This document shows, piece after piece, positions 1 to 5,505 of a stretch of 8,560 bases of DNA. Made by a program: the position numbers and the translations under genes. A model generated the notes under the pieces. That model saw nothing but the letters and a program-made list of their open reading frames with translations, was not told where the DNA came from and did no database searches. Position 1 is the first letter of the stretch. Each line of letters starts with the position of its first letter. The DNA is from Methanobacteriaceae archaeon (GTDB taxonomy: Archaea; Methanobacteriota; Methanobacteria; Methanobacteriales; Methanobacteriaceae). The DNA lies in NCBI GenBank assembly GCA_011620845.1, contig WOYJ01000114.1, positions 2,072 through 10,631 on the forward strand, given 5' to 3'.

Positions 1-15
1 AAAAGAATGGTATAG

Positions 16-564
16 ATGGACATGAAGGTAATTGGAGTTACAGGAATGCCCGGTTCCGGAAAGGGAATAGTAGCTGGTGTGGCTAAAAGTTTAGGTTTCC
101 AGATAATAAGGATGGGTGATGTTATTCGGGATGAGGCTAAAAAAAGAAATGCAAAAATAGGAGAGACCGCTGTCCAGCTTCGTGAAGAACACGGTGAATT
201 TGTGGTGGCAGAAAGATGCATCCAGAAAATTAAAGATCTATCTAAAGACTCCAGTAATCACTCCGATCTTTTCATAATCGAAGGTATAAGAAGCCCCTTT
301 GAGGTGGAGATGTTCCGGGAGAACTTCCCTGATTTTAAGGTCTTGTCTGTTAATTCCTCACCAGAAACCAGGTTCAAGAGGTTGCAGAATAGAAAACGTG
401 CTGATGATTCCATTGATAAGTCTGAATTTGAAAACAGAGATAAGAGGGAGCTTAAATTCGGTATAGGGGAAGTAATTGCCACAGCAGATTACATGGTGCC
501 CAATGAGGGCTCTATAAAACGGTTTAAAAATATTATAAGGAGCATACTCACCAATGAAATGTGA
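16..564 (+). CDS. UPF0200 family P-loop nucleotide kinase-like protein
   Basis: A 182-aa P-loop NTPase resembling archaeal UPF0200 proteins, often named nucleoside-monophosphate or dephospho-CoA kinase-like; the real substrate is unknown. Visible are a Walker A loop GMPGSGKG at residues 10-17 after the beta strand KVIGVT, an NMP-kinase-like segment MGDVIRDE at 33-40, the family signature EGIRSPFEVE at 89-98, an Arg/Lys-rich lid-like stretch near 119-130, and ADYMVPNEGS near 157-166. The residue after the Walker lysine is Gly, as in adenylate kinases, but the next is Ile where those have Thr. The ATG at 16 directly follows an in-frame TAG. The ATG at 22 (MKVIGVTG) is an equally good start, and neither has a convincing Shine-Dalgarno site. 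The 3' end overlaps the next gene by 11 bp, so the two are probably co-transcribed. Family assignment is firm; the reaction is not. Confidence 0.9.
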   Translation: MDMKVIGVTGMPGSGKGIVAGVAKSLGFQIIRMGDVIRDEAKKRNAKIGETAVQLREEHGEFVVAERCIQKIKDLSKDSSNHSDLFIIEGIRSPFEVEMFRENFPDFKVLSVNSSPETRFKRLQNRKRADDSIDKSEFENRDKRELKFGIGEVIATADYMVPNEGSIKRFKNIIRSILTNEM

Positions 565-934
565 ATTTACAGCTGAAACCCCCATCAACCCCACTGAAGA
601 TGCAGATAAAGTAATCAAAACACTCTCCAACATGTTCGACTATGACGAGCTGGAGACAGGTGCAGATTACATCTCTGTAAGTGGGGGGAAGAATTCCCTT
701 TTAAGGCTAAAGGAAGCACTGGAAGTTCGCAGGATCAGGAACACCGCCCGCAAGATACTGATTAAAGGGGCATATGCTGGGGTGATCCATTTTAAATTAA
801 ATAAACAGGCAGCCTTCTCTGGTGTGGTCAACTTTGCAGAAGACGACCTCTCACCATTAGGGGAGATAAAGGTAAAAATAGAAACCGACGATGTTGAAGG
901 GTTAATTGACTGGTTGGCTCCAGAGATTCGATAA
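554..934 (+). CDS. UPF0201 family putative RNA-binding protein
   Basis: A 126-aa soluble protein matching the archaeal UPF0201 family (Pfam RNA_binding/DUF54, PF01877). The family signatures seen are INPTEDADKVIKTLSNMF near residues 11-28, an RRIRNTARKIL segment at 59-69, the hallmark FKLNKQAAFSGVVNF at 80-94, and SPLGEIKVKI at 100-109. Length is about normal for the family. The RNA-binding label comes from the family description; no RNA target can be read from the sequence. An AAGGAG Shine-Dalgarno at 537-542 sits inside the end of the upstream kinase-like gene, and the ATG at 554 overlaps that gene's stop, so translation is likely coupled. No other start fits. It is the last gene of this + strand unit. 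Confidence 0.92.
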   Translation: MKCEFTAETPINPTEDADKVIKTLSNMFDYDELETGADYISVSGGKNSLLRLKEALEVRRIRNTARKILIKGAYAGVIHFKLNKQAAFSGVVNFAEDDLSPLGEIKVKIETDDVEGLIDWLAPEIR

Positions 935-988
935 AAAAATTTATTGGTAAGATTCTGTTAAGTTAAGCATGATGAAATGAATATACAT

Positions 989-1016
989 TCTTTGCCCCTG
1001 TCTGGTGGGGTAAAGG
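989..1016 (+). other. GC-rich hairpin after the UPF0201 gene
   Basis: Bases 989-998 can pair with 1007-1016 in a 10-bp stem that includes four consecutive C-G pairs and two G-U pairs, closing an 8-nt loop. It stands out in an AT-rich spacer. It lies 55 bp after the UPF0201 stop and about 30 bp before the hicB TATA box. There is no T-run after it, so it is not a textbook terminator. It could shape the 3' end of the upstream transcript or mark an unannotated RNA. Confidence 0.35.
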
Positions 1017-1044
1017 TCGTTATTAATCATTAAGAATATATGTT

Positions 1045-1052
1045 TTTATATA
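1045..1052 (+). promoter_or_regulatory. Archaeal TATA box for hicBA
   Basis: TTTATATA, a near-consensus methanogen TATA element, lies about 25 bp before a predicted start site near 1075, giving a short leader of about 15-20 nt. The leader carries the Shine-Dalgarno GGTGA at 1081-1085, six bases before the hicB ATG at 1092. A 13-bp palindrome (ATTATA-T-TATAAT, 1066-1078) covers the predicted transcription start and could be an operator, although such AT-rich palindromes also arise by chance. Confidence 0.65.
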
Positions 1053-1091
1053 TTACTACAAACTAATTATATTATAATATGGTGAAATATA

Positions 1092-1490
1092 ATGGAAGTA
1101 ATGGAAAACTTGTATAAGAATAAATTCATACCACGGCTAAATACTTCTTTTTATCATCTTCCGAGTTTTAAATCTAAAATAGTTAAAAATTATACTTTGC
1201 CTATTGTCATTCATCGTGAAGATGATTGGTTTGTCGCTGAATGTCCTCTATTTTATGTAGCAAGTCAAGGGCGTACAATGGAAGAAGTTTTAATAAATAT
1301 TAAAAGTGCTCTCCGACTGTATCTTTCAAGTGAAAAAGTTCAAAAGAACTTACCTGAGAAACTAACTTATTCTGAAGAAGATATGATTCAAAAAGCCATT
1401 GACTTGTTTATTGAATACAACTTATCTGATGATGAATTGCCTGAATATTTTTATAAAGAAATAAAGATCGACGTATTAATAAATAAGTAA
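1092..1490 (+). CDS. hicB: HicB-like antitoxin
   Basis: A 132-aa protein with a HicB core at about residues 34-81. The strand pair YTLPIVIHREDDWFVAECP is followed by the SQG-RTMEEVLINIKSALRLYL helix, matching the HicB pattern of a partial RNase H-like fold that binds and blocks HicA. It should neutralise the toxin encoded 17 bp downstream and may repress its own promoter. About 33 residues precede the core, longer than in many compact HicB proteins. I see no clear ribbon-helix-helix or HTH motif in the acidic C-terminal part (82-132), so DNA binding is unproven. The ATG at 1092 is favoured over the one at 1101 because of the GGTGA site six bases upstream. The gene is AT-richer than its neighbours (13 G/C in 1141-1200 against 27 in 301-360), suggesting acquisition. 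Confidence 0.85.
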   Translation: MEVMENLYKNKFIPRLNTSFYHLPSFKSKIVKNYTLPIVIHREDDWFVAECPLFYVASQGRTMEEVLINIKSALRLYLSSEKVQKNLPEKLTYSEEDMIQKAIDLFIEYNLSDDELPEYFYKEIKIDVLINK

Positions 1491-1507
1491 TTGAATATTA
1501 CTTTTTA

Positions 1508-1777
1508 ATGTCTAATGGTAGATTACCTAAGAATTTTCCAACAAGGAAACTTAAAAAAATTATTAAAGATAAAGGGTTTGAATTGGAAAATACTGATGGT
1601 AGCCATGCTAATTATAGTAAAAATGGATGTCCATATGTTATCACCATTCCTCTCCATCCTACTGTTTCTATCGGCGTATTAAGTAATACATTGAAGATAA
1701 TGGATATAGATCGAGACGAATTTTTCGAAATTATTAGGAAAAAAAAGAAACAAAGAATAAGAAAAAGAGAAAAGTAA
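1508..1777 (+). CDS. hicA: HicA-like mRNA interferase toxin
   Basis: An 89-aa protein of the HicA/YcfA family, which has a double-stranded RNA-binding-like fold and cleaves mRNA. Visible are the N-terminal helix RKLKKIIKDKGFELE at residues 13-27, the motif TDGSHANY at 29-36 with the expected catalytic His33, the strand YVITIPLHPT at 43-52, and the C-terminal helix region ending DRDEFFEII at 68-76, all in family order. The core is intact, so it could be active. The last 13 residues form an unusually basic tail (11 of them Lys or Arg). No Shine-Dalgarno is visible before the ATG, unlike hicB. This fits lower toxin than antitoxin production or dependence on coupling across the 17-bp gap. A frame change near the stop would give a longer protein (see the open stretch at 1761-1874). 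Confidence 0.87.
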   Translation: MSNGRLPKNFPTRKLKKIIKDKGFELENTDGSHANYSKNGCPYVITIPLHPTVSIGVLSNTLKIMDIDRDEFFEIIRKKKKQRIRKREK

Positions 1778-1874
1778 ATTACCAGAAAATACACTCCAAA
1801 TCTCTGATAAATATAAAAAAAGATTGGAAATGATACGTAAAGAAGTTAAAAAAAGGGAAATATTCAAGATTTAG
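1761..1874 (+). other. Open out-of-frame tail after hicA (possible frameshifted end)
   Basis: In a frame different from hicA, 37 codons run open from just after a TAA at 1758 to a TAG at 1872-1874. They cover the hicA stop and encode a Lys/Arg/Glu-rich, helix-prone peptide that includes LPENTLQISDKYKKRLEM. It has no good start codon of its own at the 5' end. One missing base in the A-rich stretch 1762-1774 would fuse it to HicA, making a protein of about 121 aa. It may be a decayed or shifted hicA 3' end, or simple low-complexity noise. Confidence 0.3.
1815..1854 (-). terminator. Oligo-T tracts downstream of the dph6-like gene
   Basis: Read on the - strand, two runs of seven T (1848-1854 and 1815-1821) follow the stop codon at 1930 within about 120 bp. 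Archaeal RNA polymerase commonly terminates on such tracts without a hairpin. The same bases are A-runs on the + strand, so compositional bias is an alternative explanation. Confidence 0.3.
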
Positions 1875-1929
1875 CAACACTAAAGAGTTAATTAAGAAAA
1901 TTGGACTTTAACATGTTTTTATATTCTGA

Positions 1930-2610
1930 TCATTTATCCTCTAAAACAGCTTTCTTAACATGGACATGTCCACTGTCCCTATCCCAAAGTTTCTCCATTT
2001 CCTGGATTTTAATTCTCTTTTTAAAAAGTGGACAGTCCAAAACCAGGGTTTCTGCCTCACCGCCTTCAAAGGCCAGATGGATGCCGTACTTCTCATGGAT
2101 GGTAACCAGTTCATCTAATAATTCCCTGTCTATTTCCCTGCCCAGCCATGATTCATCTAGGCCGGCAGCTGATACACTGACAAGTATGGTTTCAAAATCA
2201 AGCTCTATAAGTTCTTCCATGTACTCATATGGGTCTTTGTGCCATAATGGGGCTATAGATTCCAGGGAAAGGTCCTGACACAGTTTATCTATTCTGGATT
2301 TCTGGTAGCTCGAATGTATGGCGCCGGAGAAAATCGCCTCCACCCCCTCATTTTTAAGGCCGGTTAAAACGATTTTCAGGTCATCCAGTTCCTTTTCCTT
2401 TATCCCATGGGTGGTGTAACATAAAAGGGGAATGTCCATAGCCTCTGCAGCGAGTTCGGTGAGGTGGATGTTGCTGGTGTGGAACATGTAAGACTCTGGA
2501 TTATCTGATATCATGGAAACCAGATATTCCACTTTCCAACCACTTTCTATGGCCTTATAGGTGGCCATGGTACTGTCTTTACCTCCAGAAAATAGAACTG
2601 CAGCTTTCAT
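1930..2610 (-). CDS. dph6: Diphthine--ammonia ligase family (Dph6-like ATP pyrophosphatase)
   Basis: A 226-aa adenine nucleotide alpha-hydrolase (PP-loop) protein of the archaeal Dph6/MJ0570-type family. Such enzymes are thought to adenylate and amidate diphthine on elongation factor 2, the last step of diphthamide synthesis, in the cytoplasm. Evident are the PP-loop SGGKDS at residues 8-13, FSGAIHSSYQKSR at 94-106, the conserved LSLESIAPLW at 114-123, AGLDESWLGR at 149-158, and the family hallmark EGGEAETLVLDCPLF at 182-196. The length suits the archaeal single-domain form, which lacks the extra C-terminal RidA-like domains of the yeast enzyme. The gene follows the membrane protein gene by 32 bp and probably shares its promoter; its own ribosome binding site is weak. 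The family is clear, while the exact substrate rests on homology. Confidence 0.88.
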   Translation of the reverse strand: MKAAVLFSGGKDSTMATYKAIESGWKVEYLVSMISDNPESYMFHTSNIHLTELAAEAMDIPLLCYTTHGIKEKELDDLKIVLTGLKNEGVEAIFSGAIHSSYQKSRIDKLCQDLSLESIAPLWHKDPYEYMEELIELDFETILVSVSAAGLDESWLGREIDRELLDELVTIHEKYGIHLAFEGGEAETLVLDCPLFKKRIKIQEMEKLWDRDSGHVHVKKAVLEDK

Positions 2611-2642
2611 CTTTTATTTCAGTTTTCTTTTTGTAAAATTAA

Positions 2643-3458
2643 CTATTTAAGTTTCCTTCTCCTTAAAGCCAACCATACCCGGATTTTATCCCATAACTGG
2701 GTTATGCTGTCTATAAATAGGCCGATGGCACCTACAATTAATCCTATAAAACCACAGAGTATGACGATGGTGGTTCGATCTGGCAGGTTATTCTTAAAGG
2801 CGGTGATCTGATCCTCTACAGGACCGGTTACGTTGGCAATCACCACTTTATCCTGGGGAAGCTGTGCTGAAACATCATCAACCTGTGATGGTTCCACTGT
2901 TATCAATACCTCGGCTTGATGGCTTACAACAACTATACCACCCACCAGGCCCAGCCATTCAGTAACGCTATCCACCAGCCGGGTGGGGTTGCTGTTTTCA
3001 TTTAAATATAAAATTATGGTATCATTGGCGGGTACCTCAGCTTTTTTGATATCAGCGTTTATTACCGGTAATCTTTTTTCTATGGAACCCTTCCAGTTAT
3101 CGATATTAAAGGGGATGGTTTTAATGGTTATCTTGTTACACTGTACATCCTTAACTCCGTTTAACTTCTTGGTATCCTCTACAAAGGCGTTCACATCGTT
3201 GATGGTGGACATGTTAACGGTTATTACTTCCGGACTTCCCGAGCTGAAGGTGAACACTGCCCGGGCCATGTCGGGCATGTCATCGTATAAGGGGGCGATG
3301 AAAAAGGCTCCACCAACCAGACCCACTATGAATCCCAGAAACAACACGAATATGAGGTTTCTTTTACCGATTAGTGGGGTTAGAAGTGCTGTGGAGAAAA
3401 CAAATACCATCAGGAAAATGAAAAGCACCAGCATTATGATTACAACGAGTACATCCAT
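2643..3458 (-). CDS. Uncharacterised three-helix membrane protein with a duplicated outside domain
   Basis: A 271-aa membrane protein that I do not recognise as a named family. Hydrophobic segments are at about residues 3-29, 33-56 and 229-249, and the C-terminus is strongly basic (ending RRRKLK), so that end is probably cytoplasmic. Residues 60-228 between helices 2 and 3 would then be outside. That region appears to hold two similar halves (about 78-131 and 147-201), each reading strand, helix, strand, strand, helix and ending in a short Leu-Pro, like ferredoxin-type folds. One Cys (107) lies in the loop domain and one (235) in helix 3. The ATG at 3456-3458 follows GATGAT by three bases. 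The gene has its own TATA box and is followed by the dph6-like gene, so the pair probably forms an operon separate from the pilin cluster. No enzymatic motif is visible. Confidence 0.75.
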   Translation of the reverse strand: MDVLVVIIMLVLFIFLMVFVFSTALLTPLIGKRNLIFVLFLGFIVGLVGGAFFIAPLYDDMPDMARAVFTFSSGSPEVITVNMSTINDVNAFVEDTKKLNGVKDVQCNKITIKTIPFNIDNWKGSIEKRLPVINADIKKAEVPANDTIILYLNENSNPTRLVDSVTEWLGLVGGIVVVSHQAEVLITVEPSQVDDVSAQLPQDKVVIANVTGPVEDQITAFKNNLPDRTTIVILCGFIGLIVGAIGLFIDSITQLWDKIRVWLALRRRKLK

Positions 3459-3531
3459 GGTATCATCTTTAGGGGGTGTATGGGATTTTCGATTAAAAGC
3501 TTAAGGAATCAGTTATTTAAGAGTTTTAGAA

Positions 3532-3540
3532 CTTATAAAA
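3532..3540 (-). promoter_or_regulatory. TATA box upstream of the membrane protein and dph6-like genes
   Basis: On the - strand this reads TTTTATAAG, preceded by an A-rich stretch that could serve as a BRE. A start site about 25 bp downstream would fall near 3508-3512 and leave a leader of about 50 nt before the ATG at 3458. The box lies inside a small palindrome, AACTT-ATAA-AAGTT (3530-3543). It sits in the 103-bp spacer after the pilin cluster and is the only strong promoter candidate there. Confidence 0.5.
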
Positions 3541-3561
3541 GTTTTTGAAGACCCTAATCAT

Positions 3562-3963
3562 TTAAGATTCCATTACTATATTTCCTGTGTCGGCATCTAT
3601 ATATATGGTTTTGGACGCTGTATTCTCTTTGGTTAATGGCACGATCCAAACAAAATAGTTGGTGCTGTTTACATTTATACTTCCCTGCATAGGCGTCCCC
3701 ACAGTGTAACCTGGATTTGCTTCAGATGCGATTCTTTTTGCATCTTCTTCGTTTATCTTAGTGTGGTTAGTGGAGTTGTTGGTGTCATTTTTCCTTTCAT
3801 TTTCAGGGAAGGGGATGATGGTTGGTTCAGAGGGTGATTGTTCCATGGTGGTGTTGTTGGTGGGAGTACCCATGAAGGGATTGAAGGCGTAGACCACTGT
3901 GATGATGAAAATAGCCCCTATCACTATCAAAGCTTTTTTCTCCCATTCTTCTGGTAAATTCAT
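3562..3963 (-). CDS. Membrane-anchored PepSY-like extracytoplasmic protein
   Basis: A 133-aa protein. A short charged N-terminus (MNLPEEWEKK) leads to one membrane helix at about residues 11-27, then an Asn/Thr/Pro-rich linker at 31-68 with several N-glycosylation sequons. The C-terminal domain at 69-133 resembles PepSY: INEEDAKRIASEA helix, a short Gly/Pro turn, the strand YFVWIVPL, and the typical ending KTIYIDADTGNIV. PepSY domains are associated with inhibiting or guiding secreted proteases; here that role is only inferred. It is the last gene of the pilin cluster, so a chaperone-like or protease-control role at the cell surface is possible. I chose the ATG at 3961-3963 because GTGAT lies four bases upstream, the same spacing as for the preceding pilin gene. 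An in-frame GTG at 3970-3972 would add three residues but would itself be part of that site. Confidence 0.75.
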   Translation of the reverse strand: MNLPEEWEKKALIVIGAIFIITVVYAFNPFMGTPTNNTTMEQSPSEPTIIPFPENERKNDTNNSTNHTKINEEDAKRIASEANPGYTVGTPMQGSINVNSTNYFVWIVPLTKENTASKTIYIDADTGNIVMES

Positions 3964-3967
3964 AGGA

Positions 3968-3972
3968 ATCAC
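3968..3972 (-). promoter_or_regulatory. Shine-Dalgarno deciding the PepSY-like start
   Basis: GTGAT on the - strand, four bases before the ATG at 3963. It occupies the place of the alternative GTG start codon, which argues that the ATG is used. Confidence 0.5.
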
Positions 3973-3975
3973 TAT

Positions 3976-4377
3976 TCACAGTTGATTAAATGTTATGCTG
4001 TCGTCGGTATTGTGGGTTACGTTATATGTTTGACCGCCATCTAAAATTGTTTTTTCTATGTTCTTGGGTATAACCTTTATAGTAATATTTGCACCGTTAT
4101 TACTAGAATAAATGGTTAAAAAGCCTTCAGGATCATCAACGTAAACAGTCGTATTTGTGGGAACGGGTAAGGTAATTGTATAGCCTACCCCATTTATATA
4201 AACAGTGTTAATTATCTCGGCTATTTTTTCTCCAGTTATTCTGGTTTGAGCAATATCCCCTGTTTGTGTCTGGTTCATTTCATTACTTACAAGAGTAGAA
4301 AGACCTGCTATTAAAAGTAGCACGATTAGGGATACAAATATGAACTCAGCACTACCAAATCCTTTTTCATCTAACAA
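3976..4377 (-). CDS. Archaeal type IV pilin-like protein (candidate major pilin)
   Basis: A 133-aa protein with a class III (prepilin) signal. After MLDEKG, cleavage behind Gly6 would give FGSAEFIF, with Glu at +5 as in classical type IV pilins, followed by a hydrophobic helix at about 12-30. The rest is a compact, strand-rich extracellular domain with an amphipathic helix (GEKIAEIINTVYINGVGYTI, 49-68) and at least four Asn-X-Ser/Thr sequons. No cysteines are seen. It would be processed by a FlaK/EppA/PibD-type peptidase and assembled into a filament by an ATPase and membrane platform outside this window. It starts with TTG at 4375-4377, chosen because GGTGAT lies four bases upstream, overlaps the previous stop, and the N-terminus then aligns with the DDKG starts of its neighbours. 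It is the smallest pilin of the cluster and the only one with Glu+5, hence my guess that it is the major subunit. Confidence 0.78.
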   Translation of the reverse strand: MLDEKGFGSAEFIFVSLIVLLLIAGLSTLVSNEMNQTQTGDIAQTRITGEKIAEIINTVYINGVGYTITLPVPTNTTVYVDDPEGFLTIYSSNNGANITIKVIPKNIEKTILDGGQTYNVTHNTDDSITFNQL

Positions 4378-4381
4378 TTAA

Positions 4382-4388
4382 ATCACCT
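4382..4388 (-). promoter_or_regulatory. Strong Shine-Dalgarno supporting a TTG start
   Basis: AGGTGAT on the - strand, four bases before TTG at 4377. Its AG belongs to the TAG stop codon of the upstream 368-aa gene (4387-4389), suggesting coupled translation. No ATG or GTG in the right frame gives the pilin signal. Confidence 0.65.
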
Positions 4389-5493
4389 AATAAGTAGGTT
4401 GTAAACCAAGATAACCTCTGTAAGTTGGCGAAATAAGGAACTCAACTCCTGAAGGTGTTTTAACCGTCGTTCCTTGGACAGTTATAACCTCACCTAAATC
4501 ACCAGCAAAGTATTCGTGATCAACCATAGAAATAGGGTTATTTCCATGATCTTCCTCTAGAACATCATAAATGATAAAAGTGCTCATCCGGGCTTCTGGA
4601 GGACTTCCTGATGTTTCAGGGGTTCTGTTTTCCAGTCTGTCAAAGAAGGAAAGGCCATGGGTGTCTGGGAAGTAATAGGGACGAGGACCCATAACGGTTA
4701 CATTAGCTCCTAAGAAGCATTCCCAAAGATAGTTCAACCTGCCTGGAGCTTTATTATCAGCAAAATGGTAGTCATCACCTGTTCCACCGGCTATTGCACC
4801 GGAAGAGGTATAGTAAGGGTATCTGTATATTACTGAACTATTCCTGTGTTTAGTCATCACCAAGATCCAGGGGTCCTCAAGTTGCTCAATGGAAACATAA
4901 ACATCCCTTACTGGTGTGTCAAATTGTACGGATTGATTGTTATTTTGAGAAGCGTCCCTTTGTACCACTCTAATTGGTATACTCTTAACTTTAATATAAA
5001 ATCCGAAGGGATCCTTCTGTGTAAGTTCTAAATCATTTGCATCAAAAATATTAAGAGGTTCAGTACCAGCAGGATCTACATAGATATTATTTATATAAAT
5101 ATCTCTTCCAGTCTGTTGTTCTAATACTCTACATGTTTCCGTGATATTTTTATTAAGCATATCCGTTATGTTTCTGACTATAACTCCTTTACTGTTATCT
5201 CCTGTACTGTTACTACCTGCTGTACCAAAGAATGGATGATTATCATAAATGTTAGTTTTATTTATAACTGTTTGTACAGCTATCATAGCCGAATATCTTC
5301 CTGCATCCGCTGTATCTTGTTCTACGGCAGTTACAATATTATGAGCAATAGTAGCCGTCACATCTCCTCCAATCACAATCGATGATATGCTGTTAAGCTC
5401 ACCAATAACTCCATTAAAAGAGACTGCCAATACAACAACAGGTACAATGAGTAAAAATGCCATTGGTGCAAAGGCATATCCTTTATCATCCAT
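4387..5493 (-). CDS. Pilin-like surface protein without the acidic +5/+6 residue
   Basis: A 368-aa predicted exported protein. It begins MDDKGYAFAPMAF, then a hydrophobic helix at about residues 11-30, the same N-terminal layout as its neighbours. Processing after Gly5 is plausible. Neither +5 (Pro10) nor +6 (Met11) is acidic, unlike the other three. The outside part has a GFYIKV strand at 164-169 after a predicted helical region, two cysteines (121 and 259) that could form a disulphide, and several sequons (NKT, NIT, NIT, NSS, NVT). No enzymatic motif is recognised. In bacterial systems, the minor pseudopilin GspK, which sits at the filament tip, also lacks the acidic residue; a tip or adhesin role here is only an analogy. 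The gene lies 12 bp after the 688-aa gene with a weak GATGAT site three bases before its ATG. Confidence 0.65.
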   Translation of the reverse strand: MDDKGYAFAPMAFLLIVPVVVLAVSFNGVIGELNSISSIVIGGDVTATIAHNIVTAVEQDTADAGRYSAMIAVQTVINKTNIYDNHPFFGTAGSNSTGDNSKGVIVRNITDMLNKNITETCRVLEQQTGRDIYINNIYVDPAGTEPLNIFDANDLELTQKDPFGFYIKVKSIPIRVVQRDASQNNNQSVQFDTPVRDVYVSIEQLEDPWILVMTKHRNSSVIYRYPYYTSSGAIAGGTGDDYHFADNKAPGRLNYLWECFLGANVTVMGPRPYYFPDTHGLSFFDRLENRTPETSGSPPEARMSTFIIYDVLEEDHGNNPISMVDHEYFAGDLGEVITVQGTTVKTPSGVEFLISPTYRGYLGLQPTY

Positions 5494-5505
5494 TTTATCA
5501 TCTTC

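Noticed and set aside
1..25. Possible end of an upstream gene (frames ending TAG at 13-15 or TGA at 23-25, the latter overlapping the ATG at 22)
   Set aside because: Only a handful of codons are visible and two frames are possible, so no gene can be supported.
935..1091. Search for a tRNA, small gene or CRISPR-like repeats in the spacer before hicB
   Set aside because: Apart from the hairpin, promoter and palindrome, nothing with cloverleaf or repeated units is visible.
1739..1747. A-rich slippery heptamer (A AAA AAG) near the end of hicA as a -1 frameshift site
   Set aside because: The -1 frame gives a peptide with no family resemblance; the more plausible continuation is in the other frame, which is blocked by a stop until 1761.
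1875..1929. T5 run at 1916-1920 as a terminator for hicBA
   Set aside because: Short, without supporting structure, and typical of the local AT richness.
1901..2278. 125-codon + strand open frame opposite the dph6-like gene
   Set aside because: Ser/Leu-rich antisense shadow of a well-supported gene with strong motifs.
2983..3504. 173-codon + strand open frame
   Set aside because: Lies antisense to the membrane protein gene, has no ribosome site and no recognisable domain.
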